Source of the DNA: Streptomyces rubradiris
GTDB lineage: Bacteria > Actinomycetota > Actinomycetes > Streptomycetales > Streptomycetaceae
DNA: 64,000 nucleotides
Direction of reading: 5' to 3'
Assembly (NCBI RefSeq): GCF_016860525.1
Contig: NZ_BNEA01000001.1
Location: forward strand, 881,001 to 945,000
Each line of letters begins with the position of its first letter. Position 1 is the first letter of the stretch. The position numbers and the translations under genes are program-made. The notes beneath the pieces are model-generated. The model made no database searches, was not told the DNA's origin, and saw only the letters and a program-made list of their open reading frames with translations. Shown piece after piece: positions 31,310 through 40,643 of this stretch.

Positions 31310-32008
31310 ATGGGTGACGTTGGGCCCGTGACCGACAACACCACAGCGGGATCGCCCGCGTCTGACACTTCCCTGCCTGGCGACGGATACGTCGGAGACC
31401 CCGCGGTGCGGGCGGAGTGGGACAACCGATACGCCGACCGACAACAGTTGTGGAGCGGCCGGCCCAACGGTGCGCTCGTGGCCGAGGTCGCCGGGCTCAC
31501 GCCCGGGCGGGTGCTCGACGTCGGCTGCGGCGAGGGCGCGGACGCCGTCTGGCTCGCGCGCGGCGGCTGGGACGTGACCGCGCTCGATGTCTCGGGTGTG
31601 GCACTGGAGCGGGCGGCCGGGCACGCGCGGGACGCAGGCGTCACCGTTCGCTGGGTACACGCCGCGCTGACGGAGGCGGCGCTCCCGCCGGCCTCCTTCG
31701 ACTTGGTCTCCGCGCAGTATCCAGCCCTGCTGCGCACCCCCGAGGCCGCAGCCGAGCGAGCGCTGCTCGCGGCCGTCGCGCCCGGCGGCGTGCTGCTGCT
31801 CGTACACCACGCGGGGATGGACACTCAGCAGGCGCACGACAGCGGCTTCGACCCGGCTGACTACGTCTGGCCCTCGATGGTCGCCGCCCTGCTCACCGAC
31901 GACTGGGAGGTGGAGGTGAACGAGCAGCGACCACGCGTGGCACCCGACGGTGGCGCCGGCGCCCACCATACTGACGACCTGGTGCTGCGTGCCCGACGGC
32001 TGCGCTGA
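31310..32008 (+). CDS. Class I SAM-dependent methyltransferase
   Basis: About 232 residues with the SAM-binding motif I RVLDVGCGEGADAVWLARGG, motif II ending in the acidic DVSGVAL, and a post-motif LVSAQYPALLRTPEAAAERA. The family includes tellurite-resistance-like and small-molecule methyltransferases. The substrate is unknown. ATG 31310 is chosen, although GTG 31328 and more upstream starts inside the 7-bp repeats cannot be excluded. Confidence 0.85.
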   Translation: MGDVGPVTDNTTAGSPASDTSLPGDGYVGDPAVRAEWDNRYADRQQLWSGRPNGALVAEVAGLTPGRVLDVGCGEGADAVWLARGGWDVTALDVSGVALERAAGHARDAGVTVRWVHAALTEAALPPASFDLVSAQYPALLRTPEAAAERALLAAVAPGGVLLLVHHAGMDTQQAHDSGFDPADYVWPSMVAALLTDDWEVEVNEQRPRVAPDGGAGAHHTDDLVLRARRLR

Positions 32009-32466
32009 GTCCCTCTGCCGACAGCAGGCCCGGCGAGTCCGCCTCGGCGCCCTGCCCCGCTCCGAAGCCACCGGCGATCACGGCGGTACGCAGCACATGA
32101 CCTGGGCGGTCAATCTTCGTCGACACGAACGGGGCAGTGGTTGACCTTCGATGGCCAACGGTCAAGGTTCCCTGCCACACGTCACCCCGGAGTTCCTGTG
32201 ACCACGAATCCCGTTCGGTCGTCCTTGAACTCTGACCACCGGTACGAGGAGGCCGAGCCGGTTCACCGGTTCCGCCGGGCGGCCGCCTGGCCGTCATCAC
32301 CGGACGGGACACCGACACCTTCCCGACCATCCTGGGGGCCCAAGCGCTGCGCGGAATGCGGCGCGGCCGTGCCACCTCCCGGCATCCTCGGTCGGCAGGC
32401 CCTGAGCCGTTCCCAGGCCTGCCGCCAGATCCCATGCCTGCCGCCAGAAGGCTTGGCGCGGGGACG
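32009..32466. other. Non-coding stretch with a MerR-type operator
   Basis: About 460 bp without a convincing gene. It contains TTGACC (32141-32146) and GGTCAA (32160-32165), a 6-13-6 inverted repeat with the shape of a MerR-family operator/promoter, but no merR gene or target lies on either side. Frames around 32280-32400 look like gene debris. Confidence 0.45.
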
Positions 32467-32898
32467 ATGGACCCCATGGACACGACACCATCGGGTCAGG
32501 AACTGGTCGAAGCAGGTTGGCAGAAGGTCCGCGACGATGGGCGCGTGCGTCCGGAGTTGCTCGAAGCCGCCTATGCCGAACCCCGCCTACGCCGGCTGTT
32601 CCCGTGGACCGGAATGGGAGAGTTGCACTTCAGCCGCTGCACAGAGCCGCCATGGACATGGGACATTCCTTACGTCCAGCCCGCGGTAGACGACGGCTAC
32701 TGGGTCTCCGGCCCGCTGCGCAGCGAGACCGTCGGGCCGGCCGCGACCCCGCAGGAGGCCATCGCGATGGTGATCGAGCGCCTCCCTCCGAACGCTGGAC
32801 CCGCTTTCGCCGGGACCCCCGCGGAACTCGCAGCCCACGAAGCCACGGCCTCGACCACGGCCGCCGGGTCCCGGAACGCCGGCCACTCCGCGAACTGA
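32467..32898 (+). CDS. DUF6193 family protein
   Basis: A 143-residue protein with the family hallmarks LFPWTGMGELHFSRCTE, YWVSGPLRSETVGPAATPQE and ERLPPNAGPAFAGTPAELAA. DUF6193 proteins are abundant in Streptomyces, sometimes near natural-product genes; the function is not known. ATG 32467 is used because of GGGG just upstream; ATG 32476 would also work. No operon partner. Confidence 0.75.
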   Translation: MDPMDTTPSGQELVEAGWQKVRDDGRVRPELLEAAYAEPRLRRLFPWTGMGELHFSRCTEPPWTWDIPYVQPAVDDGYWVSGPLRSETVGPAATPQEAIAMVIERLPPNAGPAFAGTPAELAAHEATASTTAAGSRNAGHSAN

Positions 32899-33031
32899 TC
32901 CGGTCCAATCCCCACTCACCAAGCGCCCTGTGTCAGTAATCGGTGATCGATTGCCACGTCTCAGATCATCCGGTCCGAGACGGTCGCCGACTTCTGATCG
33001 GCAACTTCCTTGGGCCGGTAGGTTCCTGCGC

Positions 33032-33466
33032 ATGAGCGTTGAGACCGAGGTCGTTCACGAGGCGACCGATGAAGTGGTGGAGGCGTTCGCTCGTCTCCTT
33101 CCGCAGCTGTCGTCCAAGGCCAAACCCCTGGACCATGAAGCAGTGGGGAGATTGACGGGTGCCAGCACCAACACGTTGCTGGTGGCCCGTGTCGAGGGCG
33201 TGATCGTCGGGACGTTGACGCTGGTGATGTCACCCTTGCCGACCGGCCTGCGGGCTCACGTCGAGGACGTAGTGGTCGATGCCGCCGCCCGTGGCCACGG
33301 GGTCGGCAAGGTCCTGATCGACAAGGCCCTCGGACTGGCCGCGGCCGCAGGGGCTCGAACCGTCGACCTCACCTCCCGCCCTTCGCGAGAGGCCGCGAAC
33401 CGCTTGTATGAGCGGACTGGTTTTCGACGGAGAGAGTCCACTGTCTACCGAGTCACCCTGGACTGA
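33032..33466 (+). CDS. GNAT family N-acetyltransferase
   Basis: A 144-residue acetyltransferase. Motif A, which binds the acetyl-CoA pyrophosphate, reads VVDAAARGHGVGKVLIDKAL, followed by the beta-bulge strand ARTVDLTSRPSREAANRLYE and a C-terminal GFRRRESTVYRV. The acceptor could be an amine or a protein N-terminus. ATG 33032 is chosen as the point where family homology begins. Confidence 0.88.
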   Translation: MSVETEVVHEATDEVVEAFARLLPQLSSKAKPLDHEAVGRLTGASTNTLLVARVEGVIVGTLTLVMSPLPTGLRAHVEDVVVDAAARGHGVGKVLIDKALGLAAAAGARTVDLTSRPSREAANRLYERTGFRRRESTVYRVTLD

Positions 33467-34125
33467 GCACGGTTGCGGCCTCTGGCCGGACGGGGGCCGG
33501 GCCACGGACTGCCGCCAGGTCCTCGCGCTGTACCCGCAGGCCGGCCGGCACCGGCGGTTCACTGCGCATCGTCCTCGCCGGCGGCCCGGGCCGGTACGTC
33601 CCCGGCGGTTCCGCATGGGCTCGAAGGGACGTGGGATACGGACGGGGCGACTCCCTGAACCCGCACGAACCGGCGTACGGGCCCTGCTCGACGCGGCGTC
33701 GGCCCGAGACCTGCGGCCGGACCGGCGGCGGGCGGTGCAGGTCGGCGGCCGGCCGCTGCCGGAGGCGGTGACGGCCAGGGCGGCCGAGGACGCCGGCCCC
33801 TCGGACTCGTAGGCCCTACGACGACGGACTGACCCGCACCGGCCCGAGGCGGCCCTGACCGGTGACCGCCTGGCCAGGCGCCGGGACCGCCCCGAATGCG
33901 CGGGTACGTCGCCCGGTCGGACCCTTCATCGAGTCCGGTGCCGCACCAGCGCCGACCGCCGTCGTGGGTCTTCCCAGCGGCCGGCCAAGCCTCTTCCCGG
34001 CCGGCTCCGCACCGCACCGCACCGCACCGGACGCACACACCGGCACGCCGCGGACCGGACAACCAGTCCGGCCGTCACGAATTGGCCTTGGTCCCAGTCC
34101 CGTCGCAGCCGCTAGCGTCGGCGTC
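33467..34125. other. Long intergenic stretch before phzF
   Basis: About 660 bp. Open frames exist on both strands because of the high GC content, but none shows a recognisable domain, ribosome binding site or consistent codon bias. The sequence just before phzF (GCTAGCGTC ending 7 bases before its ATG) fits a leaderless -10 box. Confidence 0.5.
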
Positions 34126-34938
34126 ATGCGCATTCGAATCGTGGACGCTTTCACCGACCGCCCGTTCACCGGCAACCCGGCCGGAGTCCTGCTCCTGGAC
34201 GATGTCTTCCCGGACGACGACTGGCTCCAGAACGTCGCCATGGAGGTGAACCACGCGGAGACGGCGTTCGCCCACCCACTGCCCGAAGGCGGTGACGCCG
34301 ACTGGGCGTTGCGCTGGTTCACCCCCGTCACCGAGGTCGCCATGTGCGGGCACGCCACCCTCGCGATGGCTCACGTCCTGCACACCACCGGCGCCCACGA
34401 AGGTCCGGTGCGGTTCGCCACCCGCAGTGGCGTGCTGATCGCCACCCCCGGCGCGGACGGCTCGCTCACCCTGGACTTCCCGACCGCCCCGCTCACCCAA
34501 GCCGAAGTGCCGGCCGGGGTCGCCGAGGCGCTCGGCGCGCAGCCGCTCGCCGCCTTCGACACCGGGCCCGACGTCGGCGACCTGCTGGTGGAACTGGCCG
34601 ACGAGAAGACCGTCCTCGGGCTCTCCCCCGACCACAAGGCCCTCGGCGCCTACTCCGCGCGCGGCCTGATCGCCACGGCCCGCGCCGAGGATGCCGCCCG
34701 CGGCTACGACTACGTCTCCCGCTGCTTCTTCCCCAACGTCGGCATCGACGAGGACCCGGTGACCGGCAGCGCCCACACCGCGCTCGCCCCGTACTGGTCG
34801 CCCCGGCTCGGCAGTGACGACCTCACCGGGCTCCAGGCCTCCCGCCGTACCGGACTGGTCCGTACCGGACTGCGCGGTGCGCGGACGTTGCTCACCGGCC
34901 GCGCGGTGACGGTCATCGAGGGCGACCTGCGCGCCTGA
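34126..34938 (+). CDS. PhzF family isomerase/epimerase-like protein
   Basis: A 270-residue two-barrel protein. It carries the opening RIVDAFTDRPFTGNPAGVLL, the catalytic glutamate in VNHAETAF, FTPVTEVAMCGHATLAMAHV and the C-terminal GIDEDPVTGSAH, all diagnostic of PhzF. In phenazine synthesis the family isomerises DHHA; stand-alone members have unknown substrates. The upstream TAGCGT box close to ATG 34126 suggests a leaderless transcript. No phenazine genes are nearby. Confidence 0.9.
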   Translation: MRIRIVDAFTDRPFTGNPAGVLLLDDVFPDDDWLQNVAMEVNHAETAFAHPLPEGGDADWALRWFTPVTEVAMCGHATLAMAHVLHTTGAHEGPVRFATRSGVLIATPGADGSLTLDFPTAPLTQAEVPAGVAEALGAQPLAAFDTGPDVGDLLVELADEKTVLGLSPDHKALGAYSARGLIATARAEDAARGYDYVSRCFFPNVGIDEDPVTGSAHTALAPYWSPRLGSDDLTGLQASRRTGLVRTGLRGARTLLTGRAVTVIEGDLRA

Positions 34939-34963
34939 GCGGCTTCGCCGGCGGCCCGCGCGG

Positions 34964-35785
34964 TCAGGCCGTCGGCAGCCAGCCCACCTTGCCCGCGAGG
35001 AGGGCGTAGCCGACGAACGCCCCGATGTCGAGCAGGGAGTGCGCGACGACCAGCGGGCCGACGCGCCCCCAGCGGCGGTACAGCCAGACGAACACCACGC
35101 CCATGGCCACGTTGCCGAGGAAGCCGCCGATGCCCTGGTAGAGGTGGTACGAGCCGCGCAGGACCGCGCCGGCCAGCAGGGCGGCGCCCGGGCCCCAGCC
35201 CAACTGGCCCAGCCTGCGCAGCAGATAGCCGACGACGATGACCTCTTCGAGGACCGCGTTCTGCACCGCCGACAGGATGAGCACCGGGTACTTCCACCAG
35301 ACGTCCGGCAGTGCCTCGGGTACGACGGTGAGGTTGAAGCCGAGGCCGCGGGCGGCCAGGTAGAAGGCGATGCCGGTGCTGCCGATGACGGCCGCGACCC
35401 CGGCGCCCCTGGCCAGGTCGGGCCAGGGGCGGGTGCGGTCGAACCCGAGGACGCGCAGGCTCGCGCCCTCGCGCAGCAGCAGGTGGGCGACGAGGGCCAC
35501 GGGGACCAGCGCGGTGGCGATGCCGAAGAGCTGCCAGGCCAGGTCCAGCCAGGGGCGGCCCGGCGCGGCGGAGGCGTTGAGGGTGGCCGCCTGGTCCTTG
35601 AGGCCGCCCGGTTTGGTGACCGAGCCGATGAAGCTGATCAGCGCGGACACCCCGCTCGCCCCGAGGGAGAGCGCCAGCACGAGCAGCGTCTCGTCCCGCA
35701 GCGTCCGCCGCGGGTCGCGTGCCCGCGCCGGGGAATCGGCCACCGTGTCAGCCTCCACCTGCACTCCCGCCTCCAGCCGGCTCAT
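34964..35785 (-). CDS. CPBP intramembrane metalloprotease family protein
   Basis: A 273-residue membrane protein of the CAAX-protease/bacteriocin-processing group. Catalytic signatures are AVLEEVIVVGYLLRR (the EExxxR-like motif with glutamates in a helix), RGSYHLYQGIGGF and the C-terminal HSLLDIGAF. Members process prenylated or signalling peptides or serve in immunity. ATG 35785 is used. It converges on phzF with a 25-bp gap. Confidence 0.87.
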   Translation of the reverse strand: MSRLEAGVQVEADTVADSPARARDPRRTLRDETLLVLALSLGASGVSALISFIGSVTKPGGLKDQAATLNASAAPGRPWLDLAWQLFGIATALVPVALVAHLLLREGASLRVLGFDRTRPWPDLARGAGVAAVIGSTGIAFYLAARGLGFNLTVVPEALPDVWWKYPVLILSAVQNAVLEEVIVVGYLLRRLGQLGWGPGAALLAGAVLRGSYHLYQGIGGFLGNVAMGVVFVWLYRRWGRVGPLVVAHSLLDIGAFVGYALLAGKVGWLPTA

Positions 35786-35912
35786 GGGCCCGTGGCCCAC
35801 CTTCGCCTGGCAAGGATCGCAGAAGCGCACCCTGGCCCCGCACACCAGCCCGTGCCCGAACGCGTGCGCTTTCCGTGTGCCTCTTCCTTCTTGTGCGTCT
35901 CGCGTCCTGCCC

Positions 35913-37430
35913 TCACCCCAGCGGTACCGGCTCCGGCAAGCCCACCGGCCAGGTGTGGACCGGTTCCCCGCCGTGCATCAGCTCGGCGTACCGGCGGGTC
36001 GTCGCCGCCAGGGCCGCCTCGCGGGACAGGCCCCTCTCCAGCGCCCGGTGGAAGGTGGCCGCCTGCCAGGACGCCCCGTTGACCCGGCGGCGGCAGCGTT
36101 CCTCGATCACGCCCAGGTAGAGGTCCCGGTCGGCGGCCTCCACGCCCCACGCGTCCAGCCCGGCCGCGGCGAGCGGCAGCAACTCGTCGCGGACCAGTGT
36201 CACCGCGTCGACCTCGCCCGTGCCGCCGTAGCGTCCCCGCCGGGGCCAGACGAAGCGGGCGTCGATCCCGTACCGGCAGGCCGCGTCGAAGTTCGCCTCG
36301 GCCGCGGCGAACGGCAGCCGTGTCCACACCGGCCGGGACTCCTCGGCGAGCGCCCGGACCAGGCCGTAGTAGAAGGCCGCGTTGGCGATGACGTCGGTGA
36401 TGGTCGGCCCGGCGGGCAGCACCCGGTTCTCCACGCGCAGATGCGGCAGGCCGTCCGCGATGCCGTACACCGGCCGGTTCCAGCGGTAGACCGTGCCGTT
36501 GTGCAGCACGAGTTCGCCGAGCCGGGGCACTCCGCCGGCCTCGATGATCTCCAGCGGTTCCTCGTCGTCGCAGATCGGCAGCAGCGCCGGGAAGTAACGC
36601 AGGTTCTCCTCGAACAGGTCGTACGCCGAGGAGATCCATCGCTCGCCGAACCAGGTCCGCGGCCGGACGCCCTGTGCCTGCAACTCGGGCGGCCGGGTGT
36701 CGGTGGACTGCTGGAACAGCGGGGGCCGGGACTCGCGCCACAGTTCGTGCCCGAAGAGGAACGGCGAGTTGGCGCCCATGGCGATCTGCGCGGCGCTCGC
36801 CGCCTGGGCCGCGTTCCACACGTCCGCGAACCGGGCCGGGGTGACCTGGAGGTGCAGCTGCACCGAGGTGCACGCGGCCTCGGGCACGATCGACTTGGAC
36901 GTGCAGACGAGGTGTTCCACGCCGTCGATGTCGAGCCGGAAGTCCTCGCCGCGGGCGGCGACGATCTGGTCGTTGAGGAGGGTGTAGCGGTCGACCTCGG
37001 AGAGGTTGGAGGAGACCAGGTCGTCCCGGTCGAGGGTGGGCAGGATGCCGATCATCACGATGCCGGCGTCCACCTCGCCGGCCTTGCGGTCGGCGTAGGC
37101 GAGCGAGGTGCGCAGTTCCTCGGCGAGCCGGTCGAACACCCGCCCGCCCAGCCGGTGGGGCGCTATGTTCACTTCAAGGTTGAACATGGCGAGTTCTGTT
37201 TGGAAATCACGGCTCGCTATGCGTTCCAGTACCTCACCGTTCAACATTTTCGGCATACCGTCGGGCCCGGCGAGATTCAATTCTATCTCCACCCCCATGA
37301 GATTCTTGGGGCGGTCGAATCGCTTCTCCCGCAGCAATCGCTCCAGTCCCGTCAGACACTTCTGGAGCTTTTCGCGATAGCGCTGGCGATCGGACAGGTC
37401 GAACTGCCCCGCCGCGACCTTTTCCCCCAT
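35913..37430 (-). CDS. Glutamate-cysteine ligase family protein
   Basis: A 505-residue ATP-grasp-like GCS2-type enzyme. Recognisable segments are GVEIELNLAGPDG (the ATP/Mg-binding EIE strand), AMFNLEVNIAPHRLGG, CTSVQLHLQV and the catalytic-site stretch HLRVENRVLPAGPT. It would join glutamate (or another acid) to an amine such as cysteine; in Streptomyces related enzymes exist outside glutathione synthesis, so the exact reaction is open. A strong GAGGAGGG site precedes ATG 37430. Upstream is a structured promoter region. Confidence 0.82.
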   Translation of the reverse strand: MGEKVAAGQFDLSDRQRYREKLQKCLTGLERLLREKRFDRPKNLMGVEIELNLAGPDGMPKMLNGEVLERIASRDFQTELAMFNLEVNIAPHRLGGRVFDRLAEELRTSLAYADRKAGEVDAGIVMIGILPTLDRDDLVSSNLSEVDRYTLLNDQIVAARGEDFRLDIDGVEHLVCTSKSIVPEAACTSVQLHLQVTPARFADVWNAAQAASAAQIAMGANSPFLFGHELWRESRPPLFQQSTDTRPPELQAQGVRPRTWFGERWISSAYDLFEENLRYFPALLPICDDEEPLEIIEAGGVPRLGELVLHNGTVYRWNRPVYGIADGLPHLRVENRVLPAGPTITDVIANAAFYYGLVRALAEESRPVWTRLPFAAAEANFDAACRYGIDARFVWPRRGRYGGTGEVDAVTLVRDELLPLAAAGLDAWGVEAADRDLYLGVIEERCRRRVNGASWQAATFHRALERGLSREAALAATTRRYAELMHGGEPVHTWPVGLPEPVPLG

Positions 37431-37999
37431 CGAAGTGTCCCTCCTCGGATGGGCGGGCCGGCGCTCCGGCCGCCAGGCTCCCGGTCAGGGGGGATGATGC
37501 CCAGCCGAAGCGATCGATAACGTCCTGTCCCGGCCCGCCGCCGGTTACTCTGTCGGAATGTTCCCGGCGGCACATTCACGAGGCATGCCGCAGGGTGCAC
37601 CCTCGGGTGCCCCGAACTCCTCGTGAAAAACGCCGACGACATCCGGCCGACCGCTACCGATGCGTAATGCGAGGTCAGCGGTGACCGGCCGGCCCGGAAA
37701 CCGGGATGAGTTCGGCAAATCGACGACCTAATTCATTCTTGCCTCCGGAACCGAAGTCGGATAGCCGAAACATCGGCCGAACAAACGTCGTATAAACTTC
37801 GTGCGCACGGCAGAGGTGGCACCCTCGGTCCTGGTTGCCGAGGCGTTACCGCCGTCCCGGTTGACGGGGGGCGGGCCGAGCCACACCCTCGTTCACACCC
37901 GACCCGGGCCCCACCTCTCCGGCCTTCCGTGAGCAGACAGCGCCGTCCGCCCCACCCCCTCCTCGCGCCGCCGCGCCTGTCGAATGAGAGGCGACCCAC
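37431..37999. other. Divergent intergenic region with nested inverted repeats
   Basis: About 570 bp between the ligase and a hypothetical gene. It contains TCACGAG (37576-37582) paired with CTCGTGA (37620-37626), enclosing a perfect 12-bp palindrome AGGGTGCACCCT (37592-37603), and a TATAAA box at 37791. These probably serve the divergent promoters. No gene is seen. Confidence 0.5.
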
Positions 38000-38602
38000 A
38001 TGCCGCTGCACCTTCCCCCTGCCCCCGCGCCCGCCCTGCGCTCCGTCCTCACCGCCCTCGGCTCTCCCACCGCGGTCCGTGAGGCGCGCACCCCTTCCCT
38101 GCGCGCCGCGCAGGGGCCCGCGACCCCCGAACTCCCGTTGCCGGTCCATGTGTGGGACCGCATCTCCGAACAAGGCCTGTCCGCGACCCGGCTGGCCGGC
38201 TGGCGCTTCCTGATCCGGTGCGGCGATCGCGCGGTGGCCGCGGCCGACACCATGCTCACCCCCGACGGCTGGGCCTTCTCGCACTTCTTCGAAGGCCCGT
38301 ACATCGCCTCCACCGAACGCGCCCTGAAGCAGGCCGATGCGCTCCAACTCCCGTACCAGCCGAGACTGTTGTCCGTTCCCGGCCTGTACATGCTCACCCT
38401 GTGGCTGCACGGCGACCACTCCGGCGACGGCACCGAGGGCCATCCGGCCGCCACCGATCTGCTCGTCCCGCTGGCCCCGGCCCCGCCCGGCATTCCGGCC
38501 CACCGTCCCTTCCGTGTCGCCGAGTTGCTTCCGGTCCTGACCCAGCGGGCGACTCCTCTCCCGCTGCTCGGCCCGACCGCGCTCGGCTCACCCGCCGCCT
38601 GA
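38000..38602 (+). CDS. Hypothetical protein, actinobacterial
   Basis: A 200-residue soluble protein with GLSATRLAGWRFLIRCGDRA, VAAADTMLTPDGWAFSHFFE and GPYIASTERALKQADAL as its best-structured part, and a proline-rich start. I do not recognise a family with known function. GAGAGG lies a few bases before ATG 38000. It ends at a strong terminator and is divergent from the glutamate-cysteine ligase-like gene. Confidence 0.7.
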   Translation: MPLHLPPAPAPALRSVLTALGSPTAVREARTPSLRAAQGPATPELPLPVHVWDRISEQGLSATRLAGWRFLIRCGDRAVAAADTMLTPDGWAFSHFFEGPYIASTERALKQADALQLPYQPRLLSVPGLYMLTLWLHGDHSGDGTEGHPAATDLLVPLAPAPPGIPAHRPFRVAELLPVLTQRATPLPLLGPTALGSPAA

Positions 38603-38613
38603 CCGACACCCGC

Positions 38614-38645
38614 CTACCCCGCTTCCCGCCCGGGAAGCGGGGTAG
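38614..38645 (+). terminator. Strong hairpin terminator
   Basis: CTACCCCGCTTCCCG (38614-38628) and CGGGAAGCGGGGTAG (38631-38645) form a perfect 15-bp inverted repeat 11 bp after the stop codon at 38602. In practice the inner pairs open to make the loop. Confidence 0.85.
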
Positions 38646-38920
38646 AGCTGTTTCCGGAGCCCGGCCGCGGCCGTGCCCGGAGCCCTGGTGCGGCCGTGGC
38701 CAGAGCCCGGGTGCGGGCGCTCCGGGCATCCCCGCCGACGTGAACTAGTCCCTTCCGGCCACTGCAAACCACCCGAAGTGACCGTGGGGTTGGGCTGAAC
38801 CGCCCGCGCGGGTGACGCGTCATGAACCTGTGAGAAGCGGTGGTGGGAAAACCCTGCGGAATGAGACGCAGGAGAGAACACTGGATGTACAGACCGACTC
38901 TTTCATCACGGGGGACGGAC
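38646..38920. promoter_or_regulatory. Promoter region of the DUF5999 gene
   Basis: It includes the palindrome TGACGCGTCA (38813-38822) about 100 bp upstream of the start, resembling developmental-regulator sites such as BldD boxes but shorter than the full consensus. No other gene is seen here. Confidence 0.35.
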
Positions 38921-39157
38921 ATGATCACGACAGAGCGAAAGATCCCGCCCATGTGCCAGCACCAGCCGCCGTGCCCGCCAGCCGAATCCGCCGACCGGGA
39001 GTCCGCCCGCCTCGTGGCGCACCACCCGGAGCAGGGCTGGAGCCTGCTGTGCAACGGCGTCCTGCTCTTCGAGGACACCGGTGAGCTGCTGCCCGACGGC
39101 CGCATCATCGCCCCGCACCGCCCGCTCGGAGCGGAGCAGGTGATGACCGCCGCCTGA
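38921..39157 (+). CDS. DUF5999 family small protein
   Basis: A 78-residue protein beginning MITTERKIPPMCQHQPPCPP and continuing ADRESARLVAHHPEQGWSLL and CNGVLLFEDTGELLPDG, a pattern typical of DUF5999, which is nearly universal in Streptomyces. A cluster of cysteines and histidines (CQHQPPC) could bind metal. The function is unknown. ATG 38921 follows a GGGGGACGGA site; ATG 38951 (MCQHQ) is the start usually given for relatives. Confidence 0.82.
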   Translation: MITTERKIPPMCQHQPPCPPAESADRESARLVAHHPEQGWSLLCNGVLLFEDTGELLPDGRIIAPHRPLGAEQVMTAA

Positions 39158-39174
39158 GCAGGCACGGCAACCCA

Positions 39175-39209
39175 GGGGCCGGCCGCACACACCCGTGCGC
39201 ACCGGCCCC
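39175..39209 (+). terminator. Hairpin after the DUF5999 gene
   Basis: GGGGCCGG (39175-39182) pairs with CCGGCCCC (39202-39209), with an inner GCAC/GTGC stem, 17 bp after the stop codon. Confidence 0.7.
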
Positions 39210-39515
39210 GACGCATGCCGGGACACTCCTCGCGGGAGCCCCGGCGCCGTCCGGCTGGCCGGAGCCCCGGTCCGGGGATGGGTTGGAGACAACGGGCCTC
39301 AGCAGGCGGGCACCCCGCTCGTGCCGCACCGGGTCCCAGCCCAGGTGCCTTCGGGCCCGCCCTGAGCCGGACCGGTGTCATGTTCGACCGCGCGCGTCCG
39401 GGGCCGAGCCGCGCCGGGCCCCGGCGATACGGACCCGTCAAGAAAGGCCGTCCGGCCGTCAGGGCGCCGTCAACGCAGGGCACTGCGGGCCGCCCGCGGG
39501 TCTACCGTTTTCCCC
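39210..39515. other. Intergenic stretch
   Basis: About 300 bp with no convincing gene. A TACCGT box ends 9 bases before ATG 39516 and suggests that the next gene is transcribed leaderless. Confidence 0.45.
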
Positions 39516-40073
39516 ATGGAGCACCGCGACGACACCCGCCCCCTGGCGATCGGCCGGCACCTGTCCGGCACCGCTGCCGTGGCGTACGACCGCGACTGGG
39601 CCGGGGAGGTACGCGGCGCGGTCCGCTACGCCACCGCGCTGCTCGGGCTGTCGCTGTGTCTGGACGGGGCGGCCGGCTCGCTGACCTGGTGGCGCGGTGT
39701 CCTGTGGCTGGTGACGGCCCTGCTGCTGTTCCTCGTCCTGTACCCGGCGCGCGTGTCGGCCGGCCAGGGCTGGCTGGCCTCCCGCCGCCTGGGGCGCACC
39801 CGCCGGGTCCGTACGGATCTGCTGATCGCGGTACGCCCGCTGGACGGCGTCAGCCGCCGGCTGGTGCTGCGCGACGCCCTGGGCCACCGGGTCGAGATCG
39901 ACCCCGAGGTACTGGTCCGCAACCCGGACCTGTGGTACCGGCTCGACGAGGGTGCCCGGCGCGCCGAGACCGCCGGCATCCTGCTGACCGGTACGACCGC
40001 CCTGCACACCCTCGCCCGCCGTGTGAACCGCGAGACCGCGCTGGGTGTGTTCCGCGCGTCGGGCATGGAGTAG
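39516..40073 (+). CDS. Membrane protein of unknown function
   Basis: A 185-residue protein with two membrane segments (VRYATALLGLSLCLDGAAGS and WRGVLWLVTALLLFLVLYPA) and a basic cytoplasmic C-terminal half (RRLGRTRRVRTDLLIAVRPL). The C-terminus reads like a small soluble domain (LVLRDALGHRVEIDPEVLV). I do not recognise it. The promoter appears leaderless. Confidence 0.7.
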   Translation: MEHRDDTRPLAIGRHLSGTAAVAYDRDWAGEVRGAVRYATALLGLSLCLDGAAGSLTWWRGVLWLVTALLLFLVLYPARVSAGQGWLASRRLGRTRRVRTDLLIAVRPLDGVSRRLVLRDALGHRVEIDPEVLVRNPDLWYRLDEGARRAETAGILLTGTTALHTLARRVNRETALGVFRASGME

Positions 40074-40643
40074 CGGCTTCCGGTCCGGGCAGCGGCGGCT
40101 GCGGGCATCGCGGGCCTGGCGCCCATCGGCCTCCAGAACCACGGGAACCTCAAACACCACAGGACTGGAGAGCCCGCTCCGGTGACGGTGGTGCGTGCCA
40201 TGGCCCCGCCCGCACCGACGGCCGTCCGGATGCCGTAGGCCCGGCCGCCCGCTCCGGCAACGGTCCGGATGCCATACCCCACGCCGCATGACACCGACCA
40301 GCCTCACCCACCAGGCGCGCCCCGGCCCCCGTAGGCCATGACACCCGGCGCGCCCCAGCCCGCGTACGCCCCTCGTACACCCTTCGTACGCCATGACACT
40401 CGGTGGCCGTCGCCCAGTCGCCTCGGGCGGCCCCGGCCTCAGGTCACCCACTCGGCGCCGGCTCGGGCGTACCGGCCCCGGCCTCCCCTTCTTCATGCGC
40501 CCCGGCGTTCGCGGGCCATTCTTAACGCAAGCTTGACGCCGTCGGCCCGACGATCCGCAGGCCCGAACGTCACTCTCTGCATACGCTGGTGCCGCCGTCC
40601 GGGTAATGGCCGGAAAGAGCCGCCGTACGTCAGGAGCACAGCG
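40074..40643. other. Intergenic region with dispersed repeats
   Basis: About 570 bp. CATGACAC recurs near 40286, 40337 and 40392, about 50 bp apart, in similar surroundings, as if a segment had been duplicated and decayed. The right end carries the regulatory direct repeats of the APC permease. No gene is seen. Confidence 0.5.
40521..40542 (+). promoter_or_regulatory. 11-bp direct repeats (OmpR/KdpE-type site)
   Basis: CTTAACGCAAG (40521-40531) and CTTGACGCCGT (40532-40542) are tandem 11-bp repeats, one helical turn apart, as bound by OmpR-family response regulators. They lie 102 bp before the APC permease start. The TTGAC may double as a -35 box. Confidence 0.45.

Noticed and set aside
33467..34125. 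Open frames on both strands between GNAT and phzF genes
   Set aside because: No start with a ribosome binding site, no recognisable domain, and conflicting codon bias.
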